Part shown: piece after piece, positions 54,018 through 62,722 of the stretch
Position numbering within the stretch: the first letter of the stretch is position 1
Layout: each line of letters begins with the position of its first letter
Assembly: GCF_004136315.1 (NCBI RefSeq)
Contig: NZ_CP029562.1
Span: 4,115,501-4,179,500 of the forward strand
Reading direction: 5' to 3'
Length of the DNA stretch: 64,000 nt
Origin: Mesorhizobium sp. Pch-S
GTDB lineage: Bacteria > Pseudomonadota > Alphaproteobacteria > Rhizobiales > Rhizobiaceae
Position numbers and translations under genes: made by a program
The notes under the pieces: model-generated
What the model saw: only the letters and a program-made list of their open reading frames with translations
Told to the model about the DNA's origin: nothing
Database searches by the model: none

Positions 54018-54458
54018 CTAGAGTCGAACATCAAAGGACCCGGCCTGTGCCGGGTTTTTTGTTGGGGCCGGCGCCCGGCCGCGTGTCGTATCGCGGCTTG
54101 TCTGCAGCGCGCGAAAGCGATCCAGCAACTGGACACGGTTGAAGGGCTTCAGCAGATAACCATGTGCGCCCGCACGCTTGGCACGCATGATGGTACCGAG
54201 ATCGAGCTCGACCAGAAGAGCGACGATCTGCGGAACGATCGGGCTGCCGATCGAGCGGATATGGCCGATGAACTCCGTGAGTTGCATGTCCGGCAGCGAC
54301 ACATCAAAAACAATGATGTCCGGCATTTCCGCGGAACAGAGATCTATTGCTTCCCTGCCGGCCGTGGCTTCTATGACCAGCATGCTTTCGCTGGTCAGGA
54401 TGCGCTTGGCGACCTTGCGGATCACGCTCGACTTGTCGACGAACATGCAGCGTTTCAT
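54018..54458 (-). CDS. Single-domain receiver protein with altered acidic pocket
   Basis: A 146-aa CheY-like receiver. The phosphoacceptor is probably D52 (DIIVFDVSLPDMQL) and the conserved lysine is in GYLLKPFNRVQLLDRF. The usual N-terminal Asp/Glu pair reads VDKSSVIRKVAKRIL, so one acidic Mg-binding residue is replaced by Lys, which may weaken phosphorylation. About 25 unstructured residues follow the domain. It lies between ctrA (convergent, stops 6 bp apart) and chpT, suggesting a role in the same phosphorelay, perhaps as a ChpT partner. It is not typical CpdR or DivK. Confidence 0.85.
   Translation of the reverse strand: MKRCMFVDKSSVIRKVAKRILTSESMLVIEATAGREAIDLCSAEMPDIIVFDVSLPDMQLTEFIGHIRSIGSPIVPQIVALLVELDLGTIMRAKRAGAHGYLLKPFNRVQLLDRFRALQTSRDTTRGRAPAPTKNPAQAGSFDVRL
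54039..54060 (+). terminator. Intrinsic terminator of ctrA inside the convergent gene's 3' end
   Basis: CCCGGC (54039-54044) pairs with GCCGGG (54049-54054) across CTGT, followed by six T residues. It lies within the last codons of the convergent receiver gene, so the coding tail of that gene doubles as the ctrA terminator. Confidence 0.85.
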
Positions 54459-54652
54459 GCCGATCCCTCTTTCCCGCCTGGAATGCGGGTCCTACCCTTC
54501 GCTGCACTATTAGCGCAGGGCGTTTAAAAAGCGGAAAAGGCAATGCGTAAAATTTGCACGAGACTGCCCATCTCGTGCAGATAAGGCCTGGTCAGGGCGC
54601 AAAATTCGCCGCTGCGCGTGCCGGCCGGCCGGGAATGGGCAGGTCGTAAGGG

Positions 54653-55282
54653 CTATGTGGCCAGTAGAACGATCTCATCCGCAGTGGCGCGGATCGTAAT
54701 CGTCATGCCGGCCTCTCGCGCCAGCAGCAGCGTATAGTATGGCTGTACCGAATGGGCGTCGATCGGCTCTTCGGGCTTGCCGCCCGAGTGAAGCTCGAGG
54801 AATTTCGGCGGAACCCGCAGCATCGGGCCGCTTGCCGCAAGGGTGAAACGCGGTTCGGTTTCCAGCTCTTCCAGGGATATGGACAGCCTCCCGCCTCGTG
54901 GAATGGCTGCATTGGCGATCAGAACCAGGTTCAGCAGCAGCTTGACCTTGTTCTTCGGCAGCAGGGCGCGACCGCCTGTCCATGTCAATTCCGGCTTTTC
55001 GTTTTTCAGATAGGCAACCGTGACCGCCTCCGCGTCACCGGTATCGATGAGCATGCCGGCCGAGCCGGCCGCACCGTAGGCAATGCGTGCGAACTGCAGG
55101 CGAGCCGACGCATTGCGGGCGCTCTGGCGAATAAGGTTCATGGCGTCCTCATCGGCGCCACCTTCGTCCAGCAGTTCAAGTCCGTTGTTGATCGCGCCGA
55201 CCGGCGAGATGATGTCGTGGCAGACCTTGCTGCAAAGCAGTGCGGCGAGCTCGGAGGGGGTAAGGGTGAAAAGGTCAGCCAT
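54653..55282 (-). CDS. chpT: Histidine phosphotransferase ChpT
   Basis: A 209-aa protein with the phosphoaccepting His22 in LAALLCSKVCHDIISPVGAI and a C-terminal degenerate ATPase-like domain (LLPKNKVKLLLNLVLIANAA, RFTLAASGPMLRVP). ChpT passes phosphate from CckA to CtrA and CpdR. ATG 55282 has GAGG nine bases upstream and gives the expected N-terminus; the frame to 55330 adds 16 residues. It is separated from ctrA only by the receiver gene, linking enzyme and target in one locus. Confidence 0.95.
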   Translation of the reverse strand: MADLFTLTPSELAALLCSKVCHDIISPVGAINNGLELLDEGGADEDAMNLIRQSARNASARLQFARIAYGAAGSAGMLIDTGDAEAVTVAYLKNEKPELTWTGGRALLPKNKVKLLLNLVLIANAAIPRGGRLSISLEELETEPRFTLAASGPMLRVPPKFLELHSGGKPEEPIDAHSVQPYYTLLLAREAGMTITIRATADEIVLLAT

Positions 55283-55603
55283 GGAAACCTCGAAAAGATG
55301 CAACAGCGCCTGGACATTCGTCCATCGCACCGACCGCGCGAATCACGCTCTTCCCAGTTCCGTCTGGATATACGGCGCGTTCGGGTGGAGCAACCAATCC
55401 GAGATGGTCCCTAGGCGCATCGCGCCGGCCGCTTGGCAAAAACATATCTGCGACCGGCCTTCGAACCGCCATCATCATGTGAGAGCTTAATGGTTGAAAA
55501 AGAATTACGGCATAGTTTGCCAAGGAATGGCACCGGAAGCGGCCGATTGAGAGTCGCGGGTGCGAGGCGTCGGCGAAGGTGCTCCCAGACGGAGATTGGA
55601 AGC
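55283..55603. promoter_or_regulatory. Divergent chpT / eipA regulatory region
   Basis: No gene is seen in 321 bp. On the minus strand TCAACCAT (55490-55497) matches the CtrA half-site TTAACCAT in seven of eight bases and is followed by TAA. In Brucella the eipA orthologue is CtrA-regulated, so this is a plausible but weak site. No other motif was identified. Confidence 0.4.
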
Positions 55604-56185
55604 ATGCATTCCCGATTTCGCGATTGGCGCATTCCCCGCGCTCTCGCCCTGACGATCGCCCTGTTGGGCTTTTTCACCCTTTCGCTCCAGGCTTCGTACG
55701 CCCAGCAGTATACGTCGCAGGAAATCGTCGACTCAGGCCACAAGTTCTTCGGCGAAACCTCGGGCGGGTTGGCTACGGTCGTCGAGAAGATCTTCTCAAC
55801 CTACGGTCTGCCGAACGGTTATGTGCTGGGGGAGGAGGGTTCGGGTGCTTTCGTGGGTGGCCTCACCTACGGCGAAGGCAAGCTCTACACCAAGAATGCC
55901 GGCGACCACAAAGTCTACTGGCAGGGCCCATCCCTGGGTTGGGATTTCGGCGGGCAGGGTTCCCGGGTCATGGTGCTGGTCTATAATCTCGACGATGTCA
56001 GCAACCTCTACAATCGCTTTGCCGGTGTCGCAGGTTCGGCCTACGTGATCGCGGGCCTTGGTTTCAATGTTCTCAAGTCGGGCAACGTGCTTCTTGTGCC
56101 GATCCGCACCGGCGTCGGCGCCAGGCTTGGCGTCAACCTGGGCTACCTGAAGCTCACGCAGCAGCCGACCTGGAACCCTTTCTGA
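55604..56185 (+). CDS. eipA: EipA (DUF1134) periplasmic envelope-integrity protein
   Basis: A 193-aa exported protein. The signal peptide (LALTIALLGFFTLSLQASYA) is followed by the DUF1134 domain: YTSQEIVDSGHKFFGETSGG, FSTYGLPNGYVLGEEGSGAF, GEGKLYTKNAGDHKVYWQGP, GLGFNVLKSGNVLLVPIRTG. In Brucella abortus EipA is a small periplasmic beta-barrel protein needed for envelope integrity and virulence. ATG 55604 has GGAG/GGAAG upstream and starts the signal peptide; the longer frame to 55433 crosses the regulatory region. Location beside chpT and ctrA fits its place in the CtrA regulon. Confidence 0.93.
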   Translation: MHSRFRDWRIPRALALTIALLGFFTLSLQASYAQQYTSQEIVDSGHKFFGETSGGLATVVEKIFSTYGLPNGYVLGEEGSGAFVGGLTYGEGKLYTKNAGDHKVYWQGPSLGWDFGGQGSRVMVLVYNLDDVSNLYNRFAGVAGSAYVIAGLGFNVLKSGNVLLVPIRTGVGARLGVNLGYLKLTQQPTWNPF

Positions 56186-56332
56186 TCCTGGCGGCTTGAT
56201 TACGATCTGCGGGTTGTGAAAGAGGTCTCCAATCCGCAGAAATACTGGTGCCGAATACTGGATTTTGCCTGTCAGACCATGCAAAGTTTTGCCTGCTTGG
56301 CGCGAGTGGCCGAACTTAACGGATAGACCATC

Positions 56333-57571
56333 TTGGTTCAGTCGATCCTCTTCTTCCTCCTCGGTTTCCTGTGTGCGGGTTTTTTGGTCGTCCTGATCGC
56401 GCCTGCCGCCTGGCGACGGGCGGTTGTGCTGACGAAAAAACGGATTCAAGCGGCAATGCCGCTCACCTCCACGGAAATCACCGCGGACAAAGATCGCTTG
56501 CGCGCCGAGTTTGCGGTGACTGCACGCCGGCTGGAGATGGATGCCAAAACCTCGAAGGAGATGGCCAACGATCGTTTCATCGAGGTCAATCGTGTCCGCG
56601 AAGAGTTGAAGCTGGCGGCGAGCGAAGCGACCCGCAAGGCGGAGCTGATCACCGTGCTGGAAACCGCTGGCACGGAGTTGAAAGTGCAACTGGCGCAGCG
56701 CGCGGCTGAAATCGGGCGTATGTCGGAGAAACTTGCCAAGCTTGAAGCGGATGCGGCGAAAAAGAATGAGGAGATCGAGAAACTCGGTCAGCTCTATGAG
56801 GAGGCCAGCTTCTCGTCATCCAACAGGCAGATCGAACTGGTGGCGCGCGAATCCGAGATCGAGAAGCTGAACAACGACATCTCCGTGCTGCGCGCCCAGC
56901 GCAAGGAAGCGGAGAAGCGTCATCAGGATATTTTGACCGAGGGCAAGGCTGCCATCGATGCGCTGGCAAACGAGAAGAAGAAGCTGGCGGACCGGGAACA
57001 GAAACTCGAACGTCTTCTTTCGACATTGGCGGACCGCGACGAAACGCTGGAGCGACGTGAGCGGGAACTGGCAAGGCTGAAGGAAGAAATGAAGAAGAAA
57101 GGATTGCAGGCCGAAATCCCCGCCAAGGGGCAAGGTGCTGCAGCCAATGATGGACAACGCCATCAGGAGGACCGCGCGGCGATGCAACTTTCTCCCCTGC
57201 TTTCCGGTGCTGCCGGCGGTGACACCGAAAAAGCGGTCGCCAAGCTCAACAATGATCGCGAACGGCTGGAGGCGAGGCTGACGACACTTGTTCGTGAGAA
57301 CAAGAAGCTGCGAGGGGCCACTTCCTTCGAAAACGGCCAGCGCGACGGCGGGGCGAGAGAGCAGCGCGAGGGTACGCTTCTGCGTGAACAGATGCAGGAC
57401 CTCGCTGCCGAGATCATAACGCTGACGGCTGCGCTGGAGGGACCGAATTCGGAAGTCGCCAAGGCGCTCGCCGTTCCGGAGGCTGGCGCAAACGCCGCCA
57501 AGAACCGCGCCGCAATTCGCAGCATCGCCGAACGCGTGCGGGCGCTGCAGAAGACCACCTCGCCGGGCTGA
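56333..57571 (+). CDS. Membrane-anchored coiled-coil protein of unknown function
   Basis: A 412-aa protein with one N-terminal membrane helix (ILFFLLGFLCAGFLVVLIAP). About 230 residues of Glu/Lys/Leu-rich coiled coil follow (REELKLAASEATRKAELITV, LAKLEADAAKKNEEIEKLGQ, LADREQKLERLLSTLADRDE). A less ordered linker and a final helical segment ending AKNRAAIRSIAERVRALQKT complete it. The start is TTG 56333 with GGATAG upstream. The topology (short anchor, long cytoplasmic rod) is shared with similar proteins of rhizobia, which are uncharacterised. A role in cell-envelope or division scaffolding is speculation. Confidence 0.8.
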   Translation: MVQSILFFLLGFLCAGFLVVLIAPAAWRRAVVLTKKRIQAAMPLTSTEITADKDRLRAEFAVTARRLEMDAKTSKEMANDRFIEVNRVREELKLAASEATRKAELITVLETAGTELKVQLAQRAAEIGRMSEKLAKLEADAAKKNEEIEKLGQLYEEASFSSSNRQIELVARESEIEKLNNDISVLRAQRKEAEKRHQDILTEGKAAIDALANEKKKLADREQKLERLLSTLADRDETLERRERELARLKEEMKKKGLQAEIPAKGQGAAANDGQRHQEDRAAMQLSPLLSGAAGGDTEKAVAKLNNDRERLEARLTTLVRENKKLRGATSFENGQRDGGAREQREGTLLREQMQDLAAEIITLTAALEGPNSEVAKALAVPEAGANAAKNRAAIRSIAERVRALQKTTSPG

Positions 57572-57617
57572 CATATCGCAATCCGCGATTTTCGGTTCTC
57601 CAAGCGTAAGTTGAACC

Positions 57618-58421
57618 CTAACGATCACTCGCGGAGAAATGGTGCAGGGCGATGGCCGAGGCCGCCGCTACGTTCACGCTGTCGAAGCCCTTGGCCATGT
57701 TGATGCGGAGCGTTTGCATTCGCGCCAGCAGAGGCGCCGGCAGACCTTCTCCTTCCGTGCCGAGATAGAGAGCAGTCTTCTCACCTGGCTGGACGTCGCG
57801 AATATCCGTCACGCCGCTCGGCGAGAGCGCAAAACTCTTGAAGCCGCAGGCCATCAGGTCGGTCGACAGGCTGGCGGGATCCGGAGCCGCAGCAAAAGGC
57901 ACCTTCAACGCGGCGCCAACCGAGACCCGGATCGCTTTGCGGTAGAGAGGATCACAGCACGTCGGGTCGATGAATACGGCATCGGCGCCGAAAGCGGCTG
58001 CGTTGCGGAAGATCGCACCCAGATTGTCGTGATTGGCAATGCCTACAGCGACGACAATCAAAGCCTTTTGCGGAAGCGTGCGGAGGATGTCGTCAACCTG
58101 TAACGGTGTGCCCTTTTCTCCCACAGCCAGTATGCCACGGTGGATGGGGAAGCCGGCGATGCGATCCATGACCTCGCGACCGGCTACGTAGACAGGCACC
58201 CGTACAGGCGCCTTATCGAAAACCTCCTCGAGGCCTGCGAGGCGATTCTCCAGCACGAGCACGGACTCAGCCTGGAAGCGACTGCCATTCAAAAGCACAT
58301 TCAGGACGACTTTGCCTTCGGCAATAAAGCGTCCCTGTCTGCCGACGACATCACGCTCGCGAATGTCGAGATATGGGGCGACCCGGGGATCTTCCGGATC
58401 ATCGATACGAATGGTGTCCAT
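57618..58421 (-). CDS. TrmH/SpoU-family RNA 2'-O-methyltransferase
   Basis: A 267-aa SPOUT methyltransferase using S-adenosylmethionine. Motif 1 is NHDNLGAIFRNAAAFGADAV, motif 2 is ALYLGTEGEGLPAPLL and motif 3 is INMAKGFDSVNVAAASAIAL. In most relatives motif 3 reads DSLNV; the Val here is conservative. The N-terminal substrate-binding domain (FIAEGKVVLNVLLNGSRFQA) is present. It probably modifies rRNA or tRNA; the exact nucleotide is not predictable. Confidence 0.92.
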   Translation of the reverse strand: MDTIRIDDPEDPRVAPYLDIRERDVVGRQGRFIAEGKVVLNVLLNGSRFQAESVLVLENRLAGLEEVFDKAPVRVPVYVAGREVMDRIAGFPIHRGILAVGEKGTPLQVDDILRTLPQKALIVVAVGIANHDNLGAIFRNAAAFGADAVFIDPTCCDPLYRKAIRVSVGAALKVPFAAAPDPASLSTDLMACGFKSFALSPSGVTDIRDVQPGEKTALYLGTEGEGLPAPLLARMQTLRINMAKGFDSVNVAAASAIALHHFSASDR

Positions 58422-58601
58422 CGGCGACCGCGGATGAGAGTTTCAACGTCTCCTGCACAATCGCGGATCGGACGCTTCGAGGTCGCTATAGCTTGGCGAG
58501 CTTCATTTCGGAAGCCATCTCACGCGCAGCACTGCTGCTCGCCTCTCGCGATCAACCTGATCTGGACAGACCGTCAATACAACCAGGACGATTTGTGGTG
58601 T

Positions 58602-58940
58602 TTATTTGCCGGTACCGAGAAATCGCGAATGCTGCTGGGGTTCGGAGCTGCCTCCGAAAATCGCGCCCAGGGTGCGAAGCAACTGGCGAACGGCATCCGA
58701 GCGGCAGGAATAATAGATCATCTGCCGGTCGCGGCGCGTCTGGACCAGACCGAAGGCTCGCAGCTTTGCCAGATGCTGCGAAAGAGCAGATTGGCTGAGA
58801 TCCACCTTTTCGGCGATCGTGCCTACTGTCAATTCGTCATCGATGAGATGATTCATGATGGCGAGCCGCTTCTCGTTTCCCATCAGTGTGAGGAACGCAG
58901 CTGCGGTTTCGGTATCGGAGACCTGGTTTTCTGGAAGCAT
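58602..58940 (-). CDS. ArsR-family regulator, NolR-like
   Basis: A 112-aa winged-helix repressor: AAAFLTLMGNEKRLAIMNHL, LTVGTIAEKVDLSQSALSQH and LAKLRAFGLVQTRRDRQMIY. Metal-binding CxC motifs of true ArsR sensors are absent. The pattern, including SQSALSQHL and TRRD-QxIYYS, closely follows rhizobial NolR, a global regulator of nodulation and other genes. The start at ATG 58940 has AAGGTGG seven bases upstream; a GTG at 58997 would add 19 residues. The NolR relationship is from recalled sequence, and the regulon here is unknown. Confidence 0.87.
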   Translation of the reverse strand: MLPENQVSDTETAAAFLTLMGNEKRLAIMNHLIDDELTVGTIAEKVDLSQSALSQHLAKLRAFGLVQTRRDRQMIYYSCRSDAVRQLLRTLGAIFGGSSEPQQHSRFLGTGK

Positions 58941-59078
58941 CAGATGCCCACCTTTGTTCATCACGGAAGCCATGGGGGCAATGGCGTTATGATTCACTCA
59001 TACACTAATTTTATTAAGTGTTGCAAGTGTGGATGCAACCTTAAGTCACAACTGCGTGATCATGCGTCTGCCGTTCGC

Positions 59079-59873
59079 TCAGGAATTGACCGTCTCCTGC
59101 GCCGCCGCAGCTCGGCCGGCCTTCGCCATCTCCACCAGCGTCTTGCGCAGATCCTGCTGTGTTTCCAGCGGCTTGGGAAAGAACACACGTTCGACCCGGT
59201 CACCGTTGACCAGATCCATTCCATCCGCGTCGAACCCGGCCAATGACCAGCCTTCGCCTTCCGCCCTGGCGTAGTGGTGGGCATAGACCGCCACGGCGTC
59301 GAGATGTTCGCTGTTCATGTGATCGAGTGCGGACTGCTCGCTTTCAGCCAAGGTGCCATTGATGGCACCATCCACGATCAGATCGGAATGATCCAGCAGA
59401 TAAGCCTTTCCGAAACCGCCGTTGAGCGAGGCGCGTTCGACGTCGAGCCGGAAGAAGGAAAAATCCCCAAGGCCGACGTAAAGCCTCGCTTTGGGATTGC
59501 GGTTGAGGTAGCGGCGTTCCGCCCGCATCTGCTCGTCCGCGCCTCGTTCCAGCCGGGTTGCACGGCAAATCAGGCTCATGCGCGGATGGGCGAGAGCGTC
59601 TCCCTTGCCGGGTTCGCCGACCAACAAAGAACAGCGTGGATCGGCGAGCAATGCGCCCGTATGGGCGGCGAGCATCGAGATCAGGATCAGTGGCGTGCCA
59701 TCAATATCGGTGGCAACACCAACACGGCTGACAAGCGGCGAACCTGAGGCCGGCTCGATGACGGCAAGTGCCCCGTAGCGCGCGGTGCGAAGCAGAGTTT
59801 TGGCCAGCTGGATCGACTGGGCGTCGGTTTCCCGGATCACGTCTTTCTTCGGCTGTTCCACCACACTCACCAT
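59079..59873 (-). CDS. HugZ-type haem-utilisation / pyridoxamine-oxidase-fold protein
   Basis: A 264-aa protein. The N-terminal split-barrel flavin/haem-binding fold has KTLLRTARYGALAVIEPASG and LLADPRCSLLVGEPGKGD. The C-terminal DUF2470-like part has ALDHMNSEHLDAVAVYAHHY, whose histidines suit haem binding. HugZ family members degrade or sequester haem for iron supply in rhizobia and other bacteria. ATG 59873 places KDVIRETD near the N-terminus as in relatives; GTG 59897 just after the previous stop is an alternative. Haem binding is inferred from the family. Confidence 0.85.
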   Translation of the reverse strand: MVSVVEQPKKDVIRETDAQSIQLAKTLLRTARYGALAVIEPASGSPLVSRVGVATDIDGTPLILISMLAAHTGALLADPRCSLLVGEPGKGDALAHPRMSLICRATRLERGADEQMRAERRYLNRNPKARLYVGLGDFSFFRLDVERASLNGGFGKAYLLDHSDLIVDGAINGTLAESEQSALDHMNSEHLDAVAVYAHHYARAEGEGWSLAGFDADGMDLVNGDRVERVFFPKPLETQQDLRKTLVEMAKAGRAAAAQETVNS

Positions 59874-59900
59874 TATAAGCTGAATATTGTCATCCACTTA

Positions 59901-61073
59901 TCAGCCGATCACACCGGCTTTGACAAGGGCCTCGGTCTCGTCCTCCGGAACGCCAAAACGCGCCAGGATCGAGGCAACCGGGCGTCTGTTTTCGGAAGCC
60001 GGCTCGCTTACCGTGGATGGTGTCGCCGAAAAACGGGGAGCCGGCGCCGGTCTGGTGAAACGGCCGACATCGACAAAGGCATTGCGCGCACGATTGTGCG
60101 GATGCTGCCGTGCTTCGGCGAACGACAACACCGGCGCGATGCAAGCGTCGGTCCCGGCAAACAGCCGATCCCACTCGTCGCGGGATTTTTCCTGCACCCG
60201 GACAGCTATGGCCTCACGCATCCGAGGCCAGAGTTTCTGGTCGTACTGACCTGCCGCGAACTGTTGGTCGAGCGGTAACAGACGGGCGAACTCTGCAAAG
60301 AACTGCGGCTCCAGGCATCCAACGGCGATGTGGCGACCATCGGCAGTTTCGTAGGTGTCGTAGAAAGGGCAACCGGAATCGAGAAGATTGACACCACGCC
60401 GATCATTCCAGAGGTCGCTGGCCATCGCGGCCTGGATCGGAAGGGCCAGCATGGAAGCCCCTTCGACCATGGCCAAGTCGACAACCTGTCCTTTGCCTCC
60501 ACGAGAGCGCTGGAACAGTGCCGCAAGCAATCCGGTCATCAGCATCATGGTCCCTCCGCCATAGTCGGCGACCAGGTTGAGTGGAGGGACGGGTCTTTCG
60601 CCGTCGTGGCCGATGGCGTGCAGGATACCTGAGTAAGCGAGGTAGGTGATGTCGTGGCCGGCGCGATCGGCAAGGGGACCGTCCTGTCCGAAACCCGTCA
60701 CGCGTCCGTAGATCAGCGCCGGATTGCGTGCCAGGGCCGCGTCGGGTCCAAGGCCAAGCCGTTCCATCACGCCCGGCCGAAAACCCTCGATCAGGAAATC
60801 GGCTTTCCCGGCAAGCCGCAGCACCAGTTCGGTGCATTCAGGACGCTTCAGGTCCACGACGAGGACATCGCGGCCATGCCGGTCGATATCATGTTCGGCC
60901 GGCAACTGCAGGAATTGCCGGCCGGCGCTGCTGCGCTCGATCCGGAGTACCGCCGCCCCCATCTCGGAAAGCATGAGCGCGGCGAGGGGGACGGGACCGA
61001 GCCCCGCCATTTCGATCACGGTAAGTCCGGCCAGCGGCCCGCGTCCGGGTTCCTGCGGGTTGGCCGGCACCAT
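59901..61073 (-). CDS. CaiB/BaiF-family CoA-transferase / alpha-methylacyl-CoA racemase
   Basis: A 390-aa family III CoA-transferase fold: GLTVIEMAGLGPVPLAALML, FLIEGFRPGVMERLGLGPD, NPALIYGRVTGFGQDGPLAD. Racemase-type catalytic residues are visible as the His in AGHDITYLAYSG and the Asp in NLVADYGGGTMMLM, favouring alpha-methylacyl-CoA racemase over a CoA-transferase. The start lies 3 bp after the SDR stop, so the two form an operon, probably for branched acyl-CoA breakdown. The substrate is unproven. Confidence 0.88.
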   Translation of the reverse strand: MVPANPQEPGRGPLAGLTVIEMAGLGPVPLAALMLSEMGAAVLRIERSSAGRQFLQLPAEHDIDRHGRDVLVVDLKRPECTELVLRLAGKADFLIEGFRPGVMERLGLGPDAALARNPALIYGRVTGFGQDGPLADRAGHDITYLAYSGILHAIGHDGERPVPPLNLVADYGGGTMMLMTGLLAALFQRSRGGKGQVVDLAMVEGASMLALPIQAAMASDLWNDRRGVNLLDSGCPFYDTYETADGRHIAVGCLEPQFFAEFARLLPLDQQFAAGQYDQKLWPRMREAIAVRVQEKSRDEWDRLFAGTDACIAPVLSFAEARQHPHNRARNAFVDVGRFTRPAPAPRFSATPSTVSEPASENRRPVASILARFGVPEDETEALVKAGVIG

Positions 61074-61076
61074 GGC

Positions 61077-61838
61077 TTATTTCGGTGCCATGCGGATGGC
61101 ACCGTCCAGGCGGATGGTTTCGCCATTCAGCATCTGGTTTTCGACGATGTGCAACGCCAGCGCCGCATATTCGGACGGCTCGCCGAGCCGGGAGGGGAAG
61201 GGCACGGCTGCACCGAGCGAATCCTGCACTTCTTGCGGCATGCCGGCCATCATCGGTGTCTTGAAGATGCCGGGAGCGATCGTGCAGACGCGGATGCCCG
61301 AGCGGGCAAGGTCGCGAGCCACCGGTAAGGTCATGCCGACAACGCCACCCTTGGAGGCGGAATAGGCGGCTTGCCCGATCTGCCCGTCGAAAGCCGCGAC
61401 CGAGGCCGTGTTGATGATGACGCCGCGTTCACCGCCGGCCAACGGTTCGAGCTTGGCGGCGCGGTCCGCAACCAGCCGGATCATGTTGAAACTGCCGATC
61501 AGGTTGACCTCGATCACCCTGCGATACTGATCGAGAGGATGGGGGCCGTCCTTGCCGACGGTCTTCACACCGATCGCGATCCCGGCGCAATTCACCAGGA
61601 TGCGCGGTTCTCCGAGCGATTTTGCAACCTCGGCCACCGCGGCCGCCCCGTTCTCGGCGCTGGAGACGTCGCATTTGACCGCGATGCCGCCAATGTCTGC
61701 CGCCACCTTGTCGGCTCGGTCGATACCAACATCGAAAAGAGCGACCTTGGCACCCTTGGCTGCAAGCGCGCGCGCCGTCGCTTCACCCAGGCCTGAGCCG
61801 CCTCCGGTCACGATTGCGATCTGGCCGTGTGGGTTCAT
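61077..61838 (-). CDS. Short-chain dehydrogenase, 3-hydroxyacyl-CoA dehydrogenase type
   Basis: A 253-aa SDR. The cofactor motif is [20 protein letters not shown] with a following Asp (FDVGID), indicating NAD(H). The catalytic tetrad includes INTASVAAF (Ser) and [13 protein letters not shown] (Tyr/Lys). The C-terminus ([12 protein letters not shown]) and overall pattern resemble type II 3-hydroxyacyl-CoA dehydrogenases (HSD17B10-like). It precedes the racemase-like gene by 3 bp, supporting an acyl-CoA oxidation pair. Confidence 0.9.
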   Translation of the reverse strand: MNPHGQIAIVTGGGSGLGEATARALAAKGAKVALFDVGIDRADKVAADIGGIAVKCDVSSAENGAAAVAEVAKSLGEPRILVNCAGIAIGVKTVGKDGPHPLDQYRRVIEVNLIGSFNMIRLVADRAAKLEPLAGGERGVIINTASVAAFDGQIGQAAYSASKGGVVGMTLPVARDLARSGIRVCTIAPGIFKTPMMAGMPQEVQDSLGAAVPFPSRLGEPSEYAALALHIVENQMLNGETIRLDGAIRMAPK

Positions 61839-61927
61839 GCGCTGTTCTCCTTGCTTGTCGGGAATATGCTAGGGGGCCGCGGCAAACGCTGCAACAGGCA
61901 AGGCATCAGGGTGAAGGTGACCCGGCG

Positions 61928-62452
61928 TTACGCTGGTTCGCCGACACCGACCTGGTCGGCGTGATGAACCATGCCGGTCAGTCTGGCCGTTGCGCCCGGT
62001 TCGATTTCATGCGTCAGAAGACGGTCGAGGTCGACCGGCCTTGGCATGGTGATTTGTCCGCGCGGAATCCGCTTGAAGCCGAGCGGGCCGTAGTAGGGCT
62101 CATCGCCGACCAGGATAACGCAGGCTGAACCAGCCTTTGCAGCGGCCCCCAGCGCCATGGCCACCAGCTTGCGACCGATGCCGAGGTTCTTGAACGCCGG
62201 CCGCACGGCAAGGGGGCCAAGAAGCAGTGCTTTGCCGGAGCCCGCCATGACCCTGGTCATCCGCACCGACGCGATCACGGTGCCGCCGTTCATGGCGACG
62301 AAGGAAAGGTCGCGCTCGTGAGGGCCGCCCTCGCGGATCTTGTAGGCGGCGCGGGCGAAGCGTCCAGGCCCGAAGGCTTCTTCGTTGATCGATTCGATTT
62401 CGGGATCATGCGCCGGGGTTTCCGGCAGGTAGGTCACGTCGGCAAGGCTCAT
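61928..62452 (-). CDS. GNAT-family N-acetyltransferase
   Basis: A 174-aa protein with GNAT hallmarks: VIASVRMTRVM, LLLGPLAVRPAFKNLGIGRK (acetyl-CoA loop with NLGIGRKL) and ACVILVGDEPYYGPLGFKRI. The YYGPLGF motif places it with the YhbS-like subgroup. ATG 62452 gives a standard length; the frame back to 62563 adds an unconserved stretch. The substrate is unknown. It lies upstream of the SDR pair on the same strand but 89 bp away. Confidence 0.88.
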   Translation of the reverse strand: MSLADVTYLPETPAHDPEIESINEEAFGPGRFARAAYKIREGGPHERDLSFVAMNGGTVIASVRMTRVMAGSGKALLLGPLAVRPAFKNLGIGRKLVAMALGAAAKAGSACVILVGDEPYYGPLGFKRIPRGQITMPRPVDLDRLLTHEIEPGATARLTGMVHHADQVGVGEPA

Positions 62453-62722
62453 GGTCTTTGCGTTCCGGTATGCAAGGAAAGGTTGCTGCAAGCGGCAGCG
62501 TTCGCCAGTCAGCGCTTCAAGCGCGGGCGATCTTTCGTCGTCGGTCGAACCGGATTCTTGCAAAGTCGAACATGCGGATTGTCCGCTAGCATCAAATATT
62601 CACGATCGCAATCGGTGTTTTGAACGGTGTTGCGCCAGCGTTTGACAGTGTGTTCAGCCAAAACGCATTTCCCAGGGCCGGCATGCCCCCTAGATTGCAG
62701 CCGCAGGACAGGAGGAATGTCG

